Of a stretch of 41,970 bases of DNA, positions 34,781-41,970 are shown piece after piece. The notes under the pieces were generated by a model. That model was given only the letters and a program-made list of their open reading frames with translations, ran no database searches and was not told the origin of the DNA. Numbering within the stretch: the stretch's first letter is position 1; each line of letters opens with the position of its first letter. This DNA comes from CAYVBN01 sp964538565. GTDB taxonomy: Bacteria > Pseudomonadota > Alphaproteobacteria > Rhizobiales > Xanthobacteraceae. Position numbers and translations under genes: made by a program. The stretch covers positions 1-41,970 of the forward strand of contig CAZIGW010000027.1 of assembly GCA_964538565.1 (NCBI GenBank), in the 5' to 3' direction.

Positions 34781-35418
34781 GTCCCCTTGGTCGCCGGACC
34801 GCCACCATAGACGCGATCGAGAATTCTCCGCGAGAGAAAGATCGCGGTCCGGTCACGCCAGAGACTATCACGTCGCAGCGCCGGTGTATTCTGCGCGAGA
34901 ACCATGAGGGATACGAGGATGTTCTCGCCGAAACGGTGGAGGCGCTCCATCGGATCGACGGTCGTGACCTGGGGAAAAACCTCGAACCCCAGACGTTGGG
35001 TCACGCGGGACAATTGTTGACGCTGATCCGCCGTCCCCCACGACATGTTGGCCCAAAGCACCGCGATGTCGTCGAGATCTGGGTTTCGGGCCAGGAACGA
35101 CGCGATCTCGCGCAGTGAGAACGCGGTCGCTCGGTACATCTGGCGCGCCCACCCGATCGACGCGCCGCACGGTGGGACCATCGGGATGTGCTCGTTCCAG
35201 AAATGCAGCTTGATGGTCCGGTCGCCGGGCCGCAGGCGCGTGCCGTCGACCAAGGCGATGTCGTGCTCCGCAACGCAGAGTTGCAGACGGAATACGCACA
35301 GGGGATCGTCCGTGAACTCGAAGATCGCGTTGCGCCGCTGCAGCCAGCGGTCGACGGCAAAGATCAGGTCGGCAAGACGAGGATGAGCATATTGCGGGAA
35401 GGAAACCTGTCCGTCCAT
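34777..35418 (-). CDS. YkoP-like domain protein in the hopanoid run
   Basis: A 213-aa soluble-looking protein. GDRTIKLHFWNEHIP, then CGASIGWARQMYRATAFSLREIASFLA, resembles the small YkoP domain, in which a GDxxxxLHxxNE strand precedes an amphipathic helix; I recall it near lipid or polysaccharide glycosyltransferases. No catalytic motif or signal peptide is clear, so I assign no function. It lies 61 bp after the AI-2E permease gene and 28 bp before hpnI on the same strand. The ribosome site before ATG 35418 is weak. The codon pattern in this gene looks slightly less GC-extreme than its neighbours. Confidence 0.6.
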   Translation of the reverse strand: MDGQVSFPQYAHPRLADLIFAVDRWLQRRNAIFEFTDDPLCVFRLQLCVAEHDIALVDGTRLRPGDRTIKLHFWNEHIPMVPPCGASIGWARQMYRATAFSLREIASFLARNPDLDDIAVLWANMSWGTADQRQQLSRVTQRLGFEVFPQVTTVDPMERLHRFGENILVSLMVLAQNTPALRRDSLWRDRTAIFLSRRILDRVYGGGPATKGT

Positions 35419-35479
35419 GCGTCAGTCTCGAAACAGCAAGTCGCCCCCACGACAACGATTCGCCTCCCGGAAAGTTGCC

Positions 35480-36604
35480 TTATTCTGAGGGCGGTTTTTT
35501 GTTGTCGGGCGGAACGCCGGCGGGCACCGACTCGGTCGATTCGGCTTCGCCATAAATCGTCGCCAATCCGATCTTGAACGCCAGAATGCCCGGCACCGCC
35601 AGGATCACTCCCGGGACGCCAAACAAAAGGCCGCCCGAGAGAAATCCGAACATCACCAGTGTCGGATGCACGCGCGCCGCGCGTCCGAGCACGTAGGGGC
35701 CGAGCAATTGGTCGATCGAAATGCGCAGCAGGATCGCGTAGATCGTGTAGGCGACGATGCTCCACAGGTTGTTGGCCGCGTGGACCGCGACCATGCCGGC
35801 AATCACCGCCGAGGCGCCCGGCCCCACCACCGGGATCAATTCCAGAAAGCCGGTGAGCAACGCCAGCAGCAGTGCGTGGTGCAGCCCGAGAACGATTCCG
35901 AGACCGACGTAGGCGGCAATCCAAGTGTAGACGACAACGACGGCGACGCCGAGAAAATAGCGCTTGAGAACCGGGTCGATGTTGCGCCGGAGCCGTTCCA
36001 GCAGCGGGCGCCGCCGCGGCGGCGCGAGCCGGATGAGCCCGGCGACGATGCGGCCGCCGTCCAGCAGGAAATAGAAGACGAGAACGGCGGTCAAAATGGC
36101 CGAGAACACCGTGCTGATACCCGCTGCGGCAAGGACCGCGATCCTCCCCGGCTGGCCAAGCCATTGCTGCACGTTGTCGGCCCCGCGCTGGGCGAGATCC
36201 GCGGCGGTCATCTGCTGTCCGAACAGTTGCACGGTGCGATCGCCGATCACCACCCGTACGAGCGCTTCCAGCGTACCCTTCAGATCCTTCACGACCTCGC
36301 CGAGCTGCCGCAGCAGCGGCGGGAGCCCGAGATGGAACACGAGCGCGACGAGTGACCCCAACGCCGCCAGCACGACGAGCGATCCGAGCCACCGCGGCAG
36401 GCGGCCCTTGGTCCTCAGCCAATCCACCACCGGCGTGCAGAGGTAGGCGACGACGCCGGCGACCACGAATGGCAGCAGGATCCATTGAACGGCGTACAGG
36501 AAGCCAACGACGATCAGCAGGACCGCAAACGTCAGGCGCGTCGAGTCGGCATCCGGCGACTTCCGGCCGGGAGCGTTGCCCAACGGCGCCGGAGTCATGG
36601 TCAT
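35480..36604 (-). CDS. AI-2E family membrane permease
   Basis: A 374-aa membrane protein with the family plan: two helices near the N-terminus (about 25-65), a third with VVLAALGSLVALVFHLG, a long soluble stretch (about 95-180), then five helices, including LELIPVVGPGASAVIAG, GPYVLGRAARVHPTLVMFG and GGLLFGVPGVILAVP. Members export small molecules (autoinducer-2 in E. coli TqsA) or act in ion homeostasis; the substrate here is unknown. Its ATG overlaps the stop of the upstream glycosyltransferase (ATGA). Its place inside a hopanoid gene run makes a lipid-related role worth considering, but that is context only. Confidence 0.88.
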   Translation of the reverse strand: MTMTPAPLGNAPGRKSPDADSTRLTFAVLLIVVGFLYAVQWILLPFVVAGVVAYLCTPVVDWLRTKGRLPRWLGSLVVLAALGSLVALVFHLGLPPLLRQLGEVVKDLKGTLEALVRVVIGDRTVQLFGQQMTAADLAQRGADNVQQWLGQPGRIAVLAAAGISTVFSAILTAVLVFYFLLDGGRIVAGLIRLAPPRRRPLLERLRRNIDPVLKRYFLGVAVVVVYTWIAAYVGLGIVLGLHHALLLALLTGFLELIPVVGPGASAVIAGMVAVHAANNLWSIVAYTIYAILLRISIDQLLGPYVLGRAARVHPTLVMFGFLSGGLLFGVPGVILAVPGILAFKIGLATIYGEAESTESVPAGVPPDNKKPPSE

Positions 36605-37752
36605 GAATACGTGCGCCCTTTCCAGATCACCCGACCCGTCCGGCGACGGCGCACGCTGTCGAGCGCCAGCAGAGCGCCCGCCGTGTAGCCGAGGGGAAAG
36701 AGCAAACCGTACCAGAAGGGCACCGCGAAGACGCGCGCGCCGGCCACATGGAACGCGAAGGCCGCGAGCGACGCGACGAAGGCAACTGCGAACGCCACGC
36801 AGGCGTGATCCTCGCCCGCCTGGCATGCCAGTCCCTCGGCAAGCGGCAGGAGCGGCGCCGTCCAGGCGAGCACGACGACGAGGAGCGATGTGAGAATCGT
36901 GGCGCGCGCGCCACCGAGCGTGTCGACCAGGTTCTTGGAAAGCCCGATCCAGAGCGTTCGCCAGCCGGTGTACATGCGCGCCGACAGCAGGTCGCGGCCA
37001 CCGTAGAGCGCCACCTGCCCGCCGTGCCTCTTGACCAGACGCGCCAGCTCGAGATCTTCGCAAATATCTGCGCGCACCGCCGCATGGCCGCCGATCTTCA
37101 TGTAGCGGTCGCGGGACAGCAGCATGAACTGGCCGCTTGCCGTTACGTCACATCCGCTCGTGCCGTGCCTGCGGTCGACGGTCCGGCTGAACGCCAGAAG
37201 ATAGAATCCGCACGGCATGATCAAGCGCTCGGCGAAACTGCCAAGCTCCTGGCGCGGGCTGAGCGAGAGCAAATCGAGCTGCGAGGCATCCATCTTCTGT
37301 ACGGCGGTGGCGAGCAGCATCGGCTCGGCGCGGACGTCCGCGTCGACGAAGCACAGCCGCTCGGCATCACCGGCCGTCTGCGCGCCGATCCAGCAGGCGT
37401 GCGACTTCCCCGTCCACCCCGTCGGCAACGCTGGGCTCGCAACAAGCGTGACGCGCGCATGCAGCGCGGCCAGCCCCCGGACGATTTCTCTCGTGCTGTC
37501 GGTCGAATGGTCGTCGACGACGATGATGCGCAGGCGCTCGGCCGGATAGGTCTGGCGCAGCAACCGCGACAGGCAGGTGCCGATGTTGGCGGCCTCGTCG
37601 CGCGCCGGGATGATCACCGCGACCCTGGGGGCCGGAACCGGTGACCACGTCCCCATTGGCGAAAGGCGCACGAACGCCCTCTCCTGGCGCGCCGCGCGCA
37701 GGATGAGGTACGCGACAAGGACGCTCCAGCCGAGGGACAGGATGATTTCCAC
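36601..37752 (-). CDS. Family 2 glycosyltransferase, HpnB-like
   Basis: A 383-aa membrane-bound glycosyltransferase. After one N-terminal helix come VAVIIPARDEAANIGTCLSR, VVDDHSTDSTREIV (nucleotide and metal binding), LPTGWTGKSHACWIGAQTA, FVDADVRAEP, ICEDLELARLVKRHGG and two or three C-terminal helices. The PARDEA and GWTGK motifs are shared by HpnB (hopene-associated) and carotenoid glycosyltransferases; the hopanoid neighbours favour the first. The start is GTG 37752 (VEIILSLGW) with a weak ribosome site. It heads the minus-strand run and overlaps the AI-2E permease by 4 bp. Its promoter region is shared with iclR, divergent and 245 bp long. Confidence 0.8.
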   Translation of the reverse strand: MEIILSLGWSVLVAYLILRAARQERAFVRLSPMGTWSPVPAPRVAVIIPARDEAANIGTCLSRLLRQTYPAERLRIIVVDDHSTDSTREIVRGLAALHARVTLVASPALPTGWTGKSHACWIGAQTAGDAERLCFVDADVRAEPMLLATAVQKMDASQLDLLSLSPRQELGSFAERLIMPCGFYLLAFSRTVDRRHGTSGCDVTASGQFMLLSRDRYMKIGGHAAVRADICEDLELARLVKRHGGQVALYGGRDLLSARMYTGWRTLWIGLSKNLVDTLGGARATILTSLLVVVLAWTAPLLPLAEGLACQAGEDHACVAFAVAFVASLAAFAFHVAGARVFAVPFWYGLLFPLGYTAGALLALDSVRRRRTGRVIWKGRTYS

Positions 37753-37879
37753 GTCGGTCCGGCAGGTCAGAGGAGCCCGCCGCGATAACGGGGGAGGACT
37801 GGCGCGGTTCCGTCCCCGACCAAGTGCCCCGTCCTTTGACCCCGCGGGCCGCCCGGAGATCCCCACCGGGGCGCTGACC

Positions 37880-37898
37880 TGTCCCGCCATTTGGGATT
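37880..37898. promoter_or_regulatory. Second, weaker copy of the IclR-type operator
   Basis: TGTCCCGCCATTTGGGATT matches the perfect operator at 38825 in 14 of 19 positions, including the whole right arm TGGGATT, the TCCC of the left arm and the CAT spacer core. It lies 100 bp before the iclR start and 128 bp before the HpnB-like gene on the other side. It would allow self-regulation of iclR and perhaps touch the hopanoid run. Confidence 0.45.
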
Positions 37899-37997
37899 GC
37901 CGCCGCGGGCGTCTTGCCGCAAAGATCCGGCCGGCCGAGGGGGACGGACGGCGAGCCGGAGTGGACCGGCCCGCGCATCGGCAAAGAGGATGGTCAT

Positions 37998-38792
37998 TTG
38001 CGTCATCAGCGCCAGTCGAACGACCCGAGCGCAGCCGCCCGCGGCAACAGCCTCGAACGGATGATCGGCATTCTCGATCTGTTCGAAGGGCGGTCCTTGC
38101 GCTGGACATTCGAGCAGATGCACCAGCGGCTCGGCTATACGCGCTCGACGCTCTATCGCTATCTGAAAGTGCTCACCGACGCCGAACTGCTCACCTCCCT
38201 GCCGGAGGTCGGTTATACGCTCGGGCCGCGGGTCATCGAGCTCGACTACGAGATCCGCCGCCACGACCCGCTCGTCCTCGCCGGCCGCCCGGTGATGGCC
38301 GAGCTGGTGCAGGACGTGCAGGGAATCGCCCTGCTCTGCCGTCGCTATCGCGACAAGGTGCTGTGCGTGCATCAGGAGAGCAGCACGGCGGCGATCCACA
38401 GCACCTACGAGCGCGGGCGGGCGCGGCCGCTCCTGCGCGGCGCCGCCTCGCGCATCATTCTTGCCCATCTGCCGCCGCAGAAGATCGCCCGTCTGCTGCA
38501 GGAGCAGCCGGCCGAATTCGCCGCCGCCGGGCTCGGAAAGACCCTGCCAGACGTGCGCGAACGGTTGAAGCTCATCCGCCAGCGCGGCTGGGACCGCTCG
38601 AGCGGCCAGGTCACGCCCGGCGTGACTGGGATCGCGGCGCCGATCTTCGACAACCGGGAGAACGTCCTGGGCAGCCTCAGCATCACGGTGGCGGAAAAGG
38701 ACGCCGAGGGAGCGCGCGGCGAGGCGATCGCCGAGCGGGTCGTCTTCTGCGCCCGCATCGTCACCAATGCCATCGCGCGGCCGCAGGGCTGA
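37998..38792 (+). CDS. IclR-family transcriptional regulator
   Basis: A 264-aa regulator. The N-terminal winged helix (about 18-80) has SLERMIGILDLFEGRSLRWT, MHQRLGYTRSTLYRYLKVL and LPEVGYTLGPRVIEL. The C-terminal effector domain (about 95-260) has VQGIALLCRRYRDKVLCVHQ, the RPLLRGAASRIILAHLP segment and GVTGIAAPIFDNRENVLGSL. IclR proteins sense small organic acids and control adjoining catabolic genes. The start is placed at TTG 37998, with AGAGG eight bases upstream. It is followed on the same strand by the amidohydrolase operon, whose promoter carries a perfect inverted repeat in its spacer; a related site lies before iclR itself. Confidence 0.9.
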   Translation: MRHQRQSNDPSAAARGNSLERMIGILDLFEGRSLRWTFEQMHQRLGYTRSTLYRYLKVLTDAELLTSLPEVGYTLGPRVIELDYEIRRHDPLVLAGRPVMAELVQDVQGIALLCRRYRDKVLCVHQESSTAAIHSTYERGRARPLLRGAASRIILAHLPPQKIARLLQEQPAEFAAAGLGKTLPDVRERLKLIRQRGWDRSSGQVTPGVTGIAAPIFDNRENVLGSLSITVAEKDAEGARGEAIAERVVFCARIVTNAIARPQG

Positions 38793-38818
38793 CGGGCCGC
38801 CTTGCGGCGACCCGATGT

Positions 38819-38848
38819 TTGACAAATCCCATCATGTGGGATTGATGT
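38819..38848 (+). promoter_or_regulatory. Promoter with embedded 19-bp operator before the amidohydrolase operon
   Basis: TTGACA (38819-38824) and TGATGT (38843-38848) are 18 bp apart. The spacer is the inverted repeat AATCCCA-TCATG-TGGGATT (38825-38843). A protein on that site would block RNA polymerase, so classical repression relieved by an effector is likely. The IclR-type gene ending at 38792 is the obvious candidate. A GCCGC/GCGGC hairpin at 38796-38808 separates the iclR stop from this promoter. Confidence 0.6.
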
Positions 38849-38925
38849 AGGGCGCGCCGGCACGGGGGTCGGGGTCGCGCGGCGCTCTCCACCCCTTTCC
38901 GCGCCGATGAAGAAAGGTCGGGTTC

Positions 38926-39939
38926 ATGCGCTACATCGATGCGTTCAATCACTTTTTCCCCAAGCGCCTGTGGGACAGGATGCTCGCCTCCGAGGGTGCG
39001 GCGCGCGACATCGGCAAGCGCATGCGCGGCATCCCGTGCATCTACGACCTCGATGAACGCTTCCGGGTCATGGACATGTTCCACGACTACACCCAGATCA
39101 TTTCGCTCGGCATGCCGCCGCTCGAGGCGCTCGGCACGCCGGAGCAGACGACGGAGTACGCGCGGCTCGGCAACGACGGCATGGCGGAGCTCGTCGAGAA
39201 ATATCCGGATCGCTTCGCCGGATACGTCGCGTCCCTGCCGATGAACGCGCCGGACGCGGCCGTCAAGGAAGCCGAGCGCGCCTTCACCCAACTGGGCGCC
39301 AACGGATTGCAGATCCACACCAACGTCAACGGCGCCCCGCTCGACGAGCCGCAGTTCCTGCCGATCTTCGAGATGGCGGCCAAGTACGGCAAGCCCGTGC
39401 TGCTGCACCCCTCGCGCGGCGCCGACATGCCCGACTACAAGACGGAGAAGAAGTCGAAGTACGAAATCTGGTGGACGTTCGGCTGGCCCTACGAGACCAG
39501 CACCGCGATGGCCCGCCTCGTCTTCTCCGGCATGATGGACCGCCTGCCCGACCTCAAGGTCCTGGCGCACCACCTCGGCGCCATGGTGCCGTATTTCGAG
39601 GGCCGCGTCGGCCCGGGATGGGACCAGCTCGGCAAGCGCACCTCGGACGAGGACCTGGGCGAAGTGCTCAAGCGGCTGAAGAAGCGGCCGTTCGACTACT
39701 TCAAGGACTTCTACGCCGACACGGCCGTGTTCGGCTCACGCCCGGCGACGGTGTGCGGGCTCGAGTTCTACGGCGCCGACAAGGTGCTGTTCGCCTCCGA
39801 CAGCCCGTTCGATCCGGAACGCGGGCCCGGCTACATCCGCGACACCATCAAGGTTCTCGAGTCGATCGAGATGTCGCAGGCCGACCGCGAGAAGATCAGC
39901 TACCGCAACGCCCAGAAGCTGTTCGGATTGACGCGATGA
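38926..39939 (+). CDS. Amidohydrolase-2 family protein (ACMSD/resorcylate decarboxylase-like)
   Basis: A 337-aa metal-dependent TIM barrel. Members decarboxylate or hydrolyse aromatic acids. Conserved metal and active-site segments are GKPVLLHPSRG (His), LKVLAHHLGAMVPYF (His) and VLFASDSPFDPERG (Asp). The usual N-terminal HxH reads F7-N8-H9 (IDAFNHFFP), so one metal-ligand His is Phe. AAAGG before ATG 38926 fits. The stop overlaps the monooxygenase ATG (ATGA), so the two act together: decarboxylation and hydroxylation of one aromatic substrate is a fair inference. Confidence 0.88.
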   Translation: MRYIDAFNHFFPKRLWDRMLASEGAARDIGKRMRGIPCIYDLDERFRVMDMFHDYTQIISLGMPPLEALGTPEQTTEYARLGNDGMAELVEKYPDRFAGYVASLPMNAPDAAVKEAERAFTQLGANGLQIHTNVNGAPLDEPQFLPIFEMAAKYGKPVLLHPSRGADMPDYKTEKKSKYEIWWTFGWPYETSTAMARLVFSGMMDRLPDLKVLAHHLGAMVPYFEGRVGPGWDQLGKRTSDEDLGEVLKRLKKRPFDYFKDFYADTAVFGSRPATVCGLEFYGADKVLFASDSPFDPERGPGYIRDTIKVLESIEMSQADREKISYRNAQKLFGLTR

Positions 39940-41543
39940 ATACAGACGTGCTGATCGTCGGCGCGGGCCCGACCGGCCTGACCCTGGCGGTCGATCTCGG
40001 CAAGCGCGGCGTCCGCTGCATCCTCGTCGAACAGAAGGACGAGCCGCAGTTCCTGCCCAAGATGGAGCGTTGCAACGCGCGGACGATGGAAATCTTCCGC
40101 CGCATGGGGCTCGCCGACAAGATCCGCGCCGCCGGGCTGCCGGCCGAGTGCCCCATGGACGTCTTCATCGTGCTGTCGCTGGTCGAGCCGCCGCTGCTCC
40201 ACCTGCCCTACCCGTCGGTGGCCGAAGCACGCAAGCAGATCGCCGCCGTCAACGACGGGAGTCAGCCGCTCGAGCCCTATCAGCTCATTTCGCAATACAC
40301 GCTCGAGCCGCTGCTGAAATCCGTCGCCGATCAGCTCCCGAGCGTCGACGTGCGCTACGGCCACGAGCTTGTCTCGTTCAAGGAAGACGCCGGATCGGTG
40401 ACCGCGCGGGTGAAGAACCGCGACGGACGCCTGTCGGACATCACCGCGCAGTACATGGTCGGCTGCGACGGCGGCAACAGCCTGGTGCGGCGAGAGCTCG
40501 GGATCAAGCTGCAGGGCGAAGGCAATCTTCTCCAGCTTCGCCAGGCGCTCTACTACTGCGAGGACCTCTACCAGCGCATTCCGATCGGCAAGGGCCGCCA
40601 CTATCACGTCGCCGACAACCGCGCGACGTTCCTGATCGTGCAGGACTCGACCAAGCACTTCACCCTGCATTCGGTGGTCGACACCGACGCGGACATGGCG
40701 ACGCAGTTCGAGAAGACCGTCGCGATGCCGGTGAAGTACGAGATGCTCTATGTCGGCCAATGGCGGCAGAACCTGCTGCTCGCCGACCGCTACGGCAGCG
40801 GCCGTCGCATCTTTCTCGCCGGAGACGCCGTCCATCTGGTGATTCCGACCGGCGGTCTCGGCATGAACACCGGCGCCGGCGACGCGATCGACCTTTCCTG
40901 GAAGCTTGCCGGCACGCTGCAGGGCTGGGGCGGGCCGAACCTACTCCCCTCCTACGAGATCGAAAGGCGCCAGGTGGGCGACCGCAACGTGCAGGCATCG
41001 CGTTTCGCCTCGCTCGGGCGGCGCAAATGGCGAGCGGCCTGGCGCCCCGAAATTCGCGACGACACGCCGGCCGGCGAAGAAGCGCGCAGCAATCTCGCAC
41101 GCATCGCCAACGTCGAGCAGCGCAAGACCAACGAGATGATCGGCGCCGAGCTCGGCTACCGCTATGTCGATTCACCGCTGATCGCGAAGGAAGAGGGCGA
41201 GGGTCCCGAACACAACTTCATGGAATACGTGCCCTCGACCTGGCCCGGCTGCCGCCTGCCGCACGTCTGGCTCAAGGACGGCACGGCTATGCAGGACCGG
41301 ATCGGCTACGGGCACGGCTACATGCTGCTGCAATTTGGCCGGGACGACCGGAGCGCGCCGCTGCAGAAGGCGTTCGCCGAGCTTGGCGCGCCGTTCGGCA
41401 CGCTCCACCTCGACGACCCGCACGCGCGCGAGATCTATGGCTACGATCTCCTGCTGCTGCGGCCCGACATGCACGTGGTTTGGCGCGGCAACCGCCTGCC
41501 CGAGCGGCCCGAGGTCCTCGCCGCCATGGCGACCGGCCACTAG
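39936..41543 (+). CDS. FAD-dependent aromatic-ring monooxygenase (MhpA/PheA-like)
   Basis: A 535-aa group A flavoprotein hydroxylase. The three fingerprints are GAGPTGLTLAVDLGKRG (FAD ADP-binding, 9-25), CDGGNSLVRRELGI (the DG motif) and RIFLAGDAVHLVIPTGGLGM, with NTGAGDAIDLSWKLAG following (GD motif). A C-terminal thioredoxin-like region after about 440 ends with LLLLRPDMHVVWRGNRLP, as in phenol- and 3-(3-hydroxyphenyl)propionate-type hydroxylases. It uses NAD(P)H and O2 to hydroxylate a phenolic ring. It overlaps the amidohydrolase by 4 bp. A 167-bp gap precedes the aldolase gene. Confidence 0.92.
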   Translation: MNTDVLIVGAGPTGLTLAVDLGKRGVRCILVEQKDEPQFLPKMERCNARTMEIFRRMGLADKIRAAGLPAECPMDVFIVLSLVEPPLLHLPYPSVAEARKQIAAVNDGSQPLEPYQLISQYTLEPLLKSVADQLPSVDVRYGHELVSFKEDAGSVTARVKNRDGRLSDITAQYMVGCDGGNSLVRRELGIKLQGEGNLLQLRQALYYCEDLYQRIPIGKGRHYHVADNRATFLIVQDSTKHFTLHSVVDTDADMATQFEKTVAMPVKYEMLYVGQWRQNLLLADRYGSGRRIFLAGDAVHLVIPTGGLGMNTGAGDAIDLSWKLAGTLQGWGGPNLLPSYEIERRQVGDRNVQASRFASLGRRKWRAAWRPEIRDDTPAGEEARSNLARIANVEQRKTNEMIGAELGYRYVDSPLIAKEEGEGPEHNFMEYVPSTWPGCRLPHVWLKDGTAMQDRIGYGHGYMLLQFGRDDRSAPLQKAFAELGAPFGTLHLDDPHAREIYGYDLLLLRPDMHVVWRGNRLPERPEVLAAMATGH

Positions 41544-41710
41544 GATGCGGTTCTGAAACCCGGCAAGCGATGCCAAAACGGCGGTCAACCGTTCGAACAT
41601 CCACCGGCGCCAAGGCGGGGCCGCCGGGGGCCCGCTTCGCGGTTCAACGCGGGCATCCGAGAACGCCCGGCGCAAGAAATGATGCCTCACTCTGACCCAA
41701 GGACGCAGAC

Positions 41711-41970
41711 ATGTCGAAGCTCGCCTATGTGATTGAGGAAGTGGTCACCGCGAACCGGATTCTCGCGCGCGAGGGAATCGTCGATTCGTTCGGGCACGTG
41801 AGCGCCCGCCATCCGGAAAACCCGAACCGCTACCTGCTCTCCCGCGCGCGGGCCCCCGAGCGCATCGAAGCCGACGACATCATGGAGTTCACGCTCGAAG
41901 GCGAGCCGATCGACGCGCGCGGACGCAAGCCCTACCTCGAGCGCTTCATTCACGGCGCGATCTACGAGGC
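41711..41970 (+). CDS. Class II aldolase/adducin family protein (partial, cut by window end)
   Basis: The first 86 residues of a class II aldolase-fold protein. VIEEVVTANRILAREGIVDSFGHVSARHPE, with the FGHVSxR pattern, followed by NRYLLSRARAPERIEADDI, GEPID and RFIHGAIYE, matches fuculose-phosphate aldolase relatives, including decarboxylases of ring-cleavage or pyridine-carboxylate routes. The zinc His residues lie beyond the window, except perhaps the His in RFIHG. It begins 167 bp after the monooxygenase on the same strand and probably belongs to the same pathway. An AAGGA about seven bases before ATG 41711 supports the start. Confidence 0.88.
   Translation, partial: MSKLAYVIEEVVTANRILAREGIVDSFGHVSARHPENPNRYLLSRARAPERIEADDIMEFTLEGEPIDARGRKPYLERFIHGAIYE

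Overview
The window is high-GC DNA with tightly packed genes, frequent ATGA stop/start overlaps, many GTG/TTG starts and long antisense shadow frames. Three things point to an alphaproteobacterium of the Hyphomicrobiales, near Bradyrhizobium, Rhodopseudomonas or Xanthobacteraceae: the hopanoid genes hpnA, hpnG and hpnKJI; a dispersed intergenic repeat typical of that order (about 20416-20482); and FixK/FNR-type boxes in several intergenic regions. The genus is an inference. I saw no rRNA, tRNA, CRISPR array, prophage or intact insertion sequence.

Layout. 1-220: frame-broken 3' end of a TctA-type carboxylate transporter gene. 248-5266: two alpha/beta hydrolases, a 65-aa putative DNA-binding protein, a BKACE-family (DUF849) enzyme and a membrane fatty acid desaturase. 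5482-8024 (minus): an RNA-remodelling set of RhlE-type DEAD-box helicase, a second-type IF-1 and a two-domain cold shock protein. 8768-13405: a complete branched-chain-amino-acid-type ABC importer, followed by an enoyl-CoA hydratase homologue. 14395-16382: a two-gene NAD salvage operon (pncB, pncA). 16525-21618: a YhiI/RbbA/YhhJ-type membrane fusion protein and ABC exporter operon behind a well-placed FixK/FNR-type box. 21936-24393: a periplasmic sugar/aldose-dehydrogenase-type beta-propeller with a long Ala/Pro/Lys tether, then a diheme cytochrome c. 24454-26742 (minus): a P1B-5 metal ATPase fused to a hemerythrin domain, with another FixK-type box upstream. 27038-29056 (minus): a GST and a LOG-family protein. 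29327-37752: a hopanoid region, with hpnG and hpnA divergent and, converging on hpnA, a six-gene minus-strand run (HpnB-like glycosyltransferase, AI-2E-family permease, YkoP-like protein, hpnI, hpnJ, hpnK). 37998-41970: an IclR regulator and an apparent catabolic operon (amidohydrolase, FAD monooxygenase, class II aldolase, the last cut by the window edge).

Two regulatory themes stand out beyond the gene list. First, four intergenic sites match the FNR/FixK consensus (1960, 16452, 26876, 29259). One sits 41.5 bp before a plausible start for the exporter operon. Another precedes a short terminator-bounded minus-strand unit (29101-29272) that could be a low-oxygen-controlled small RNA or a leader-attenuator. 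Second, a 19-bp inverted repeat fills the -35/-10 spacer of the promoter in front of the amidohydrolase, and a related 14/19 copy lies upstream of iclR. Together they look like an operator pair for that regulator. Both themes are read by eye from the sequence and are untested.
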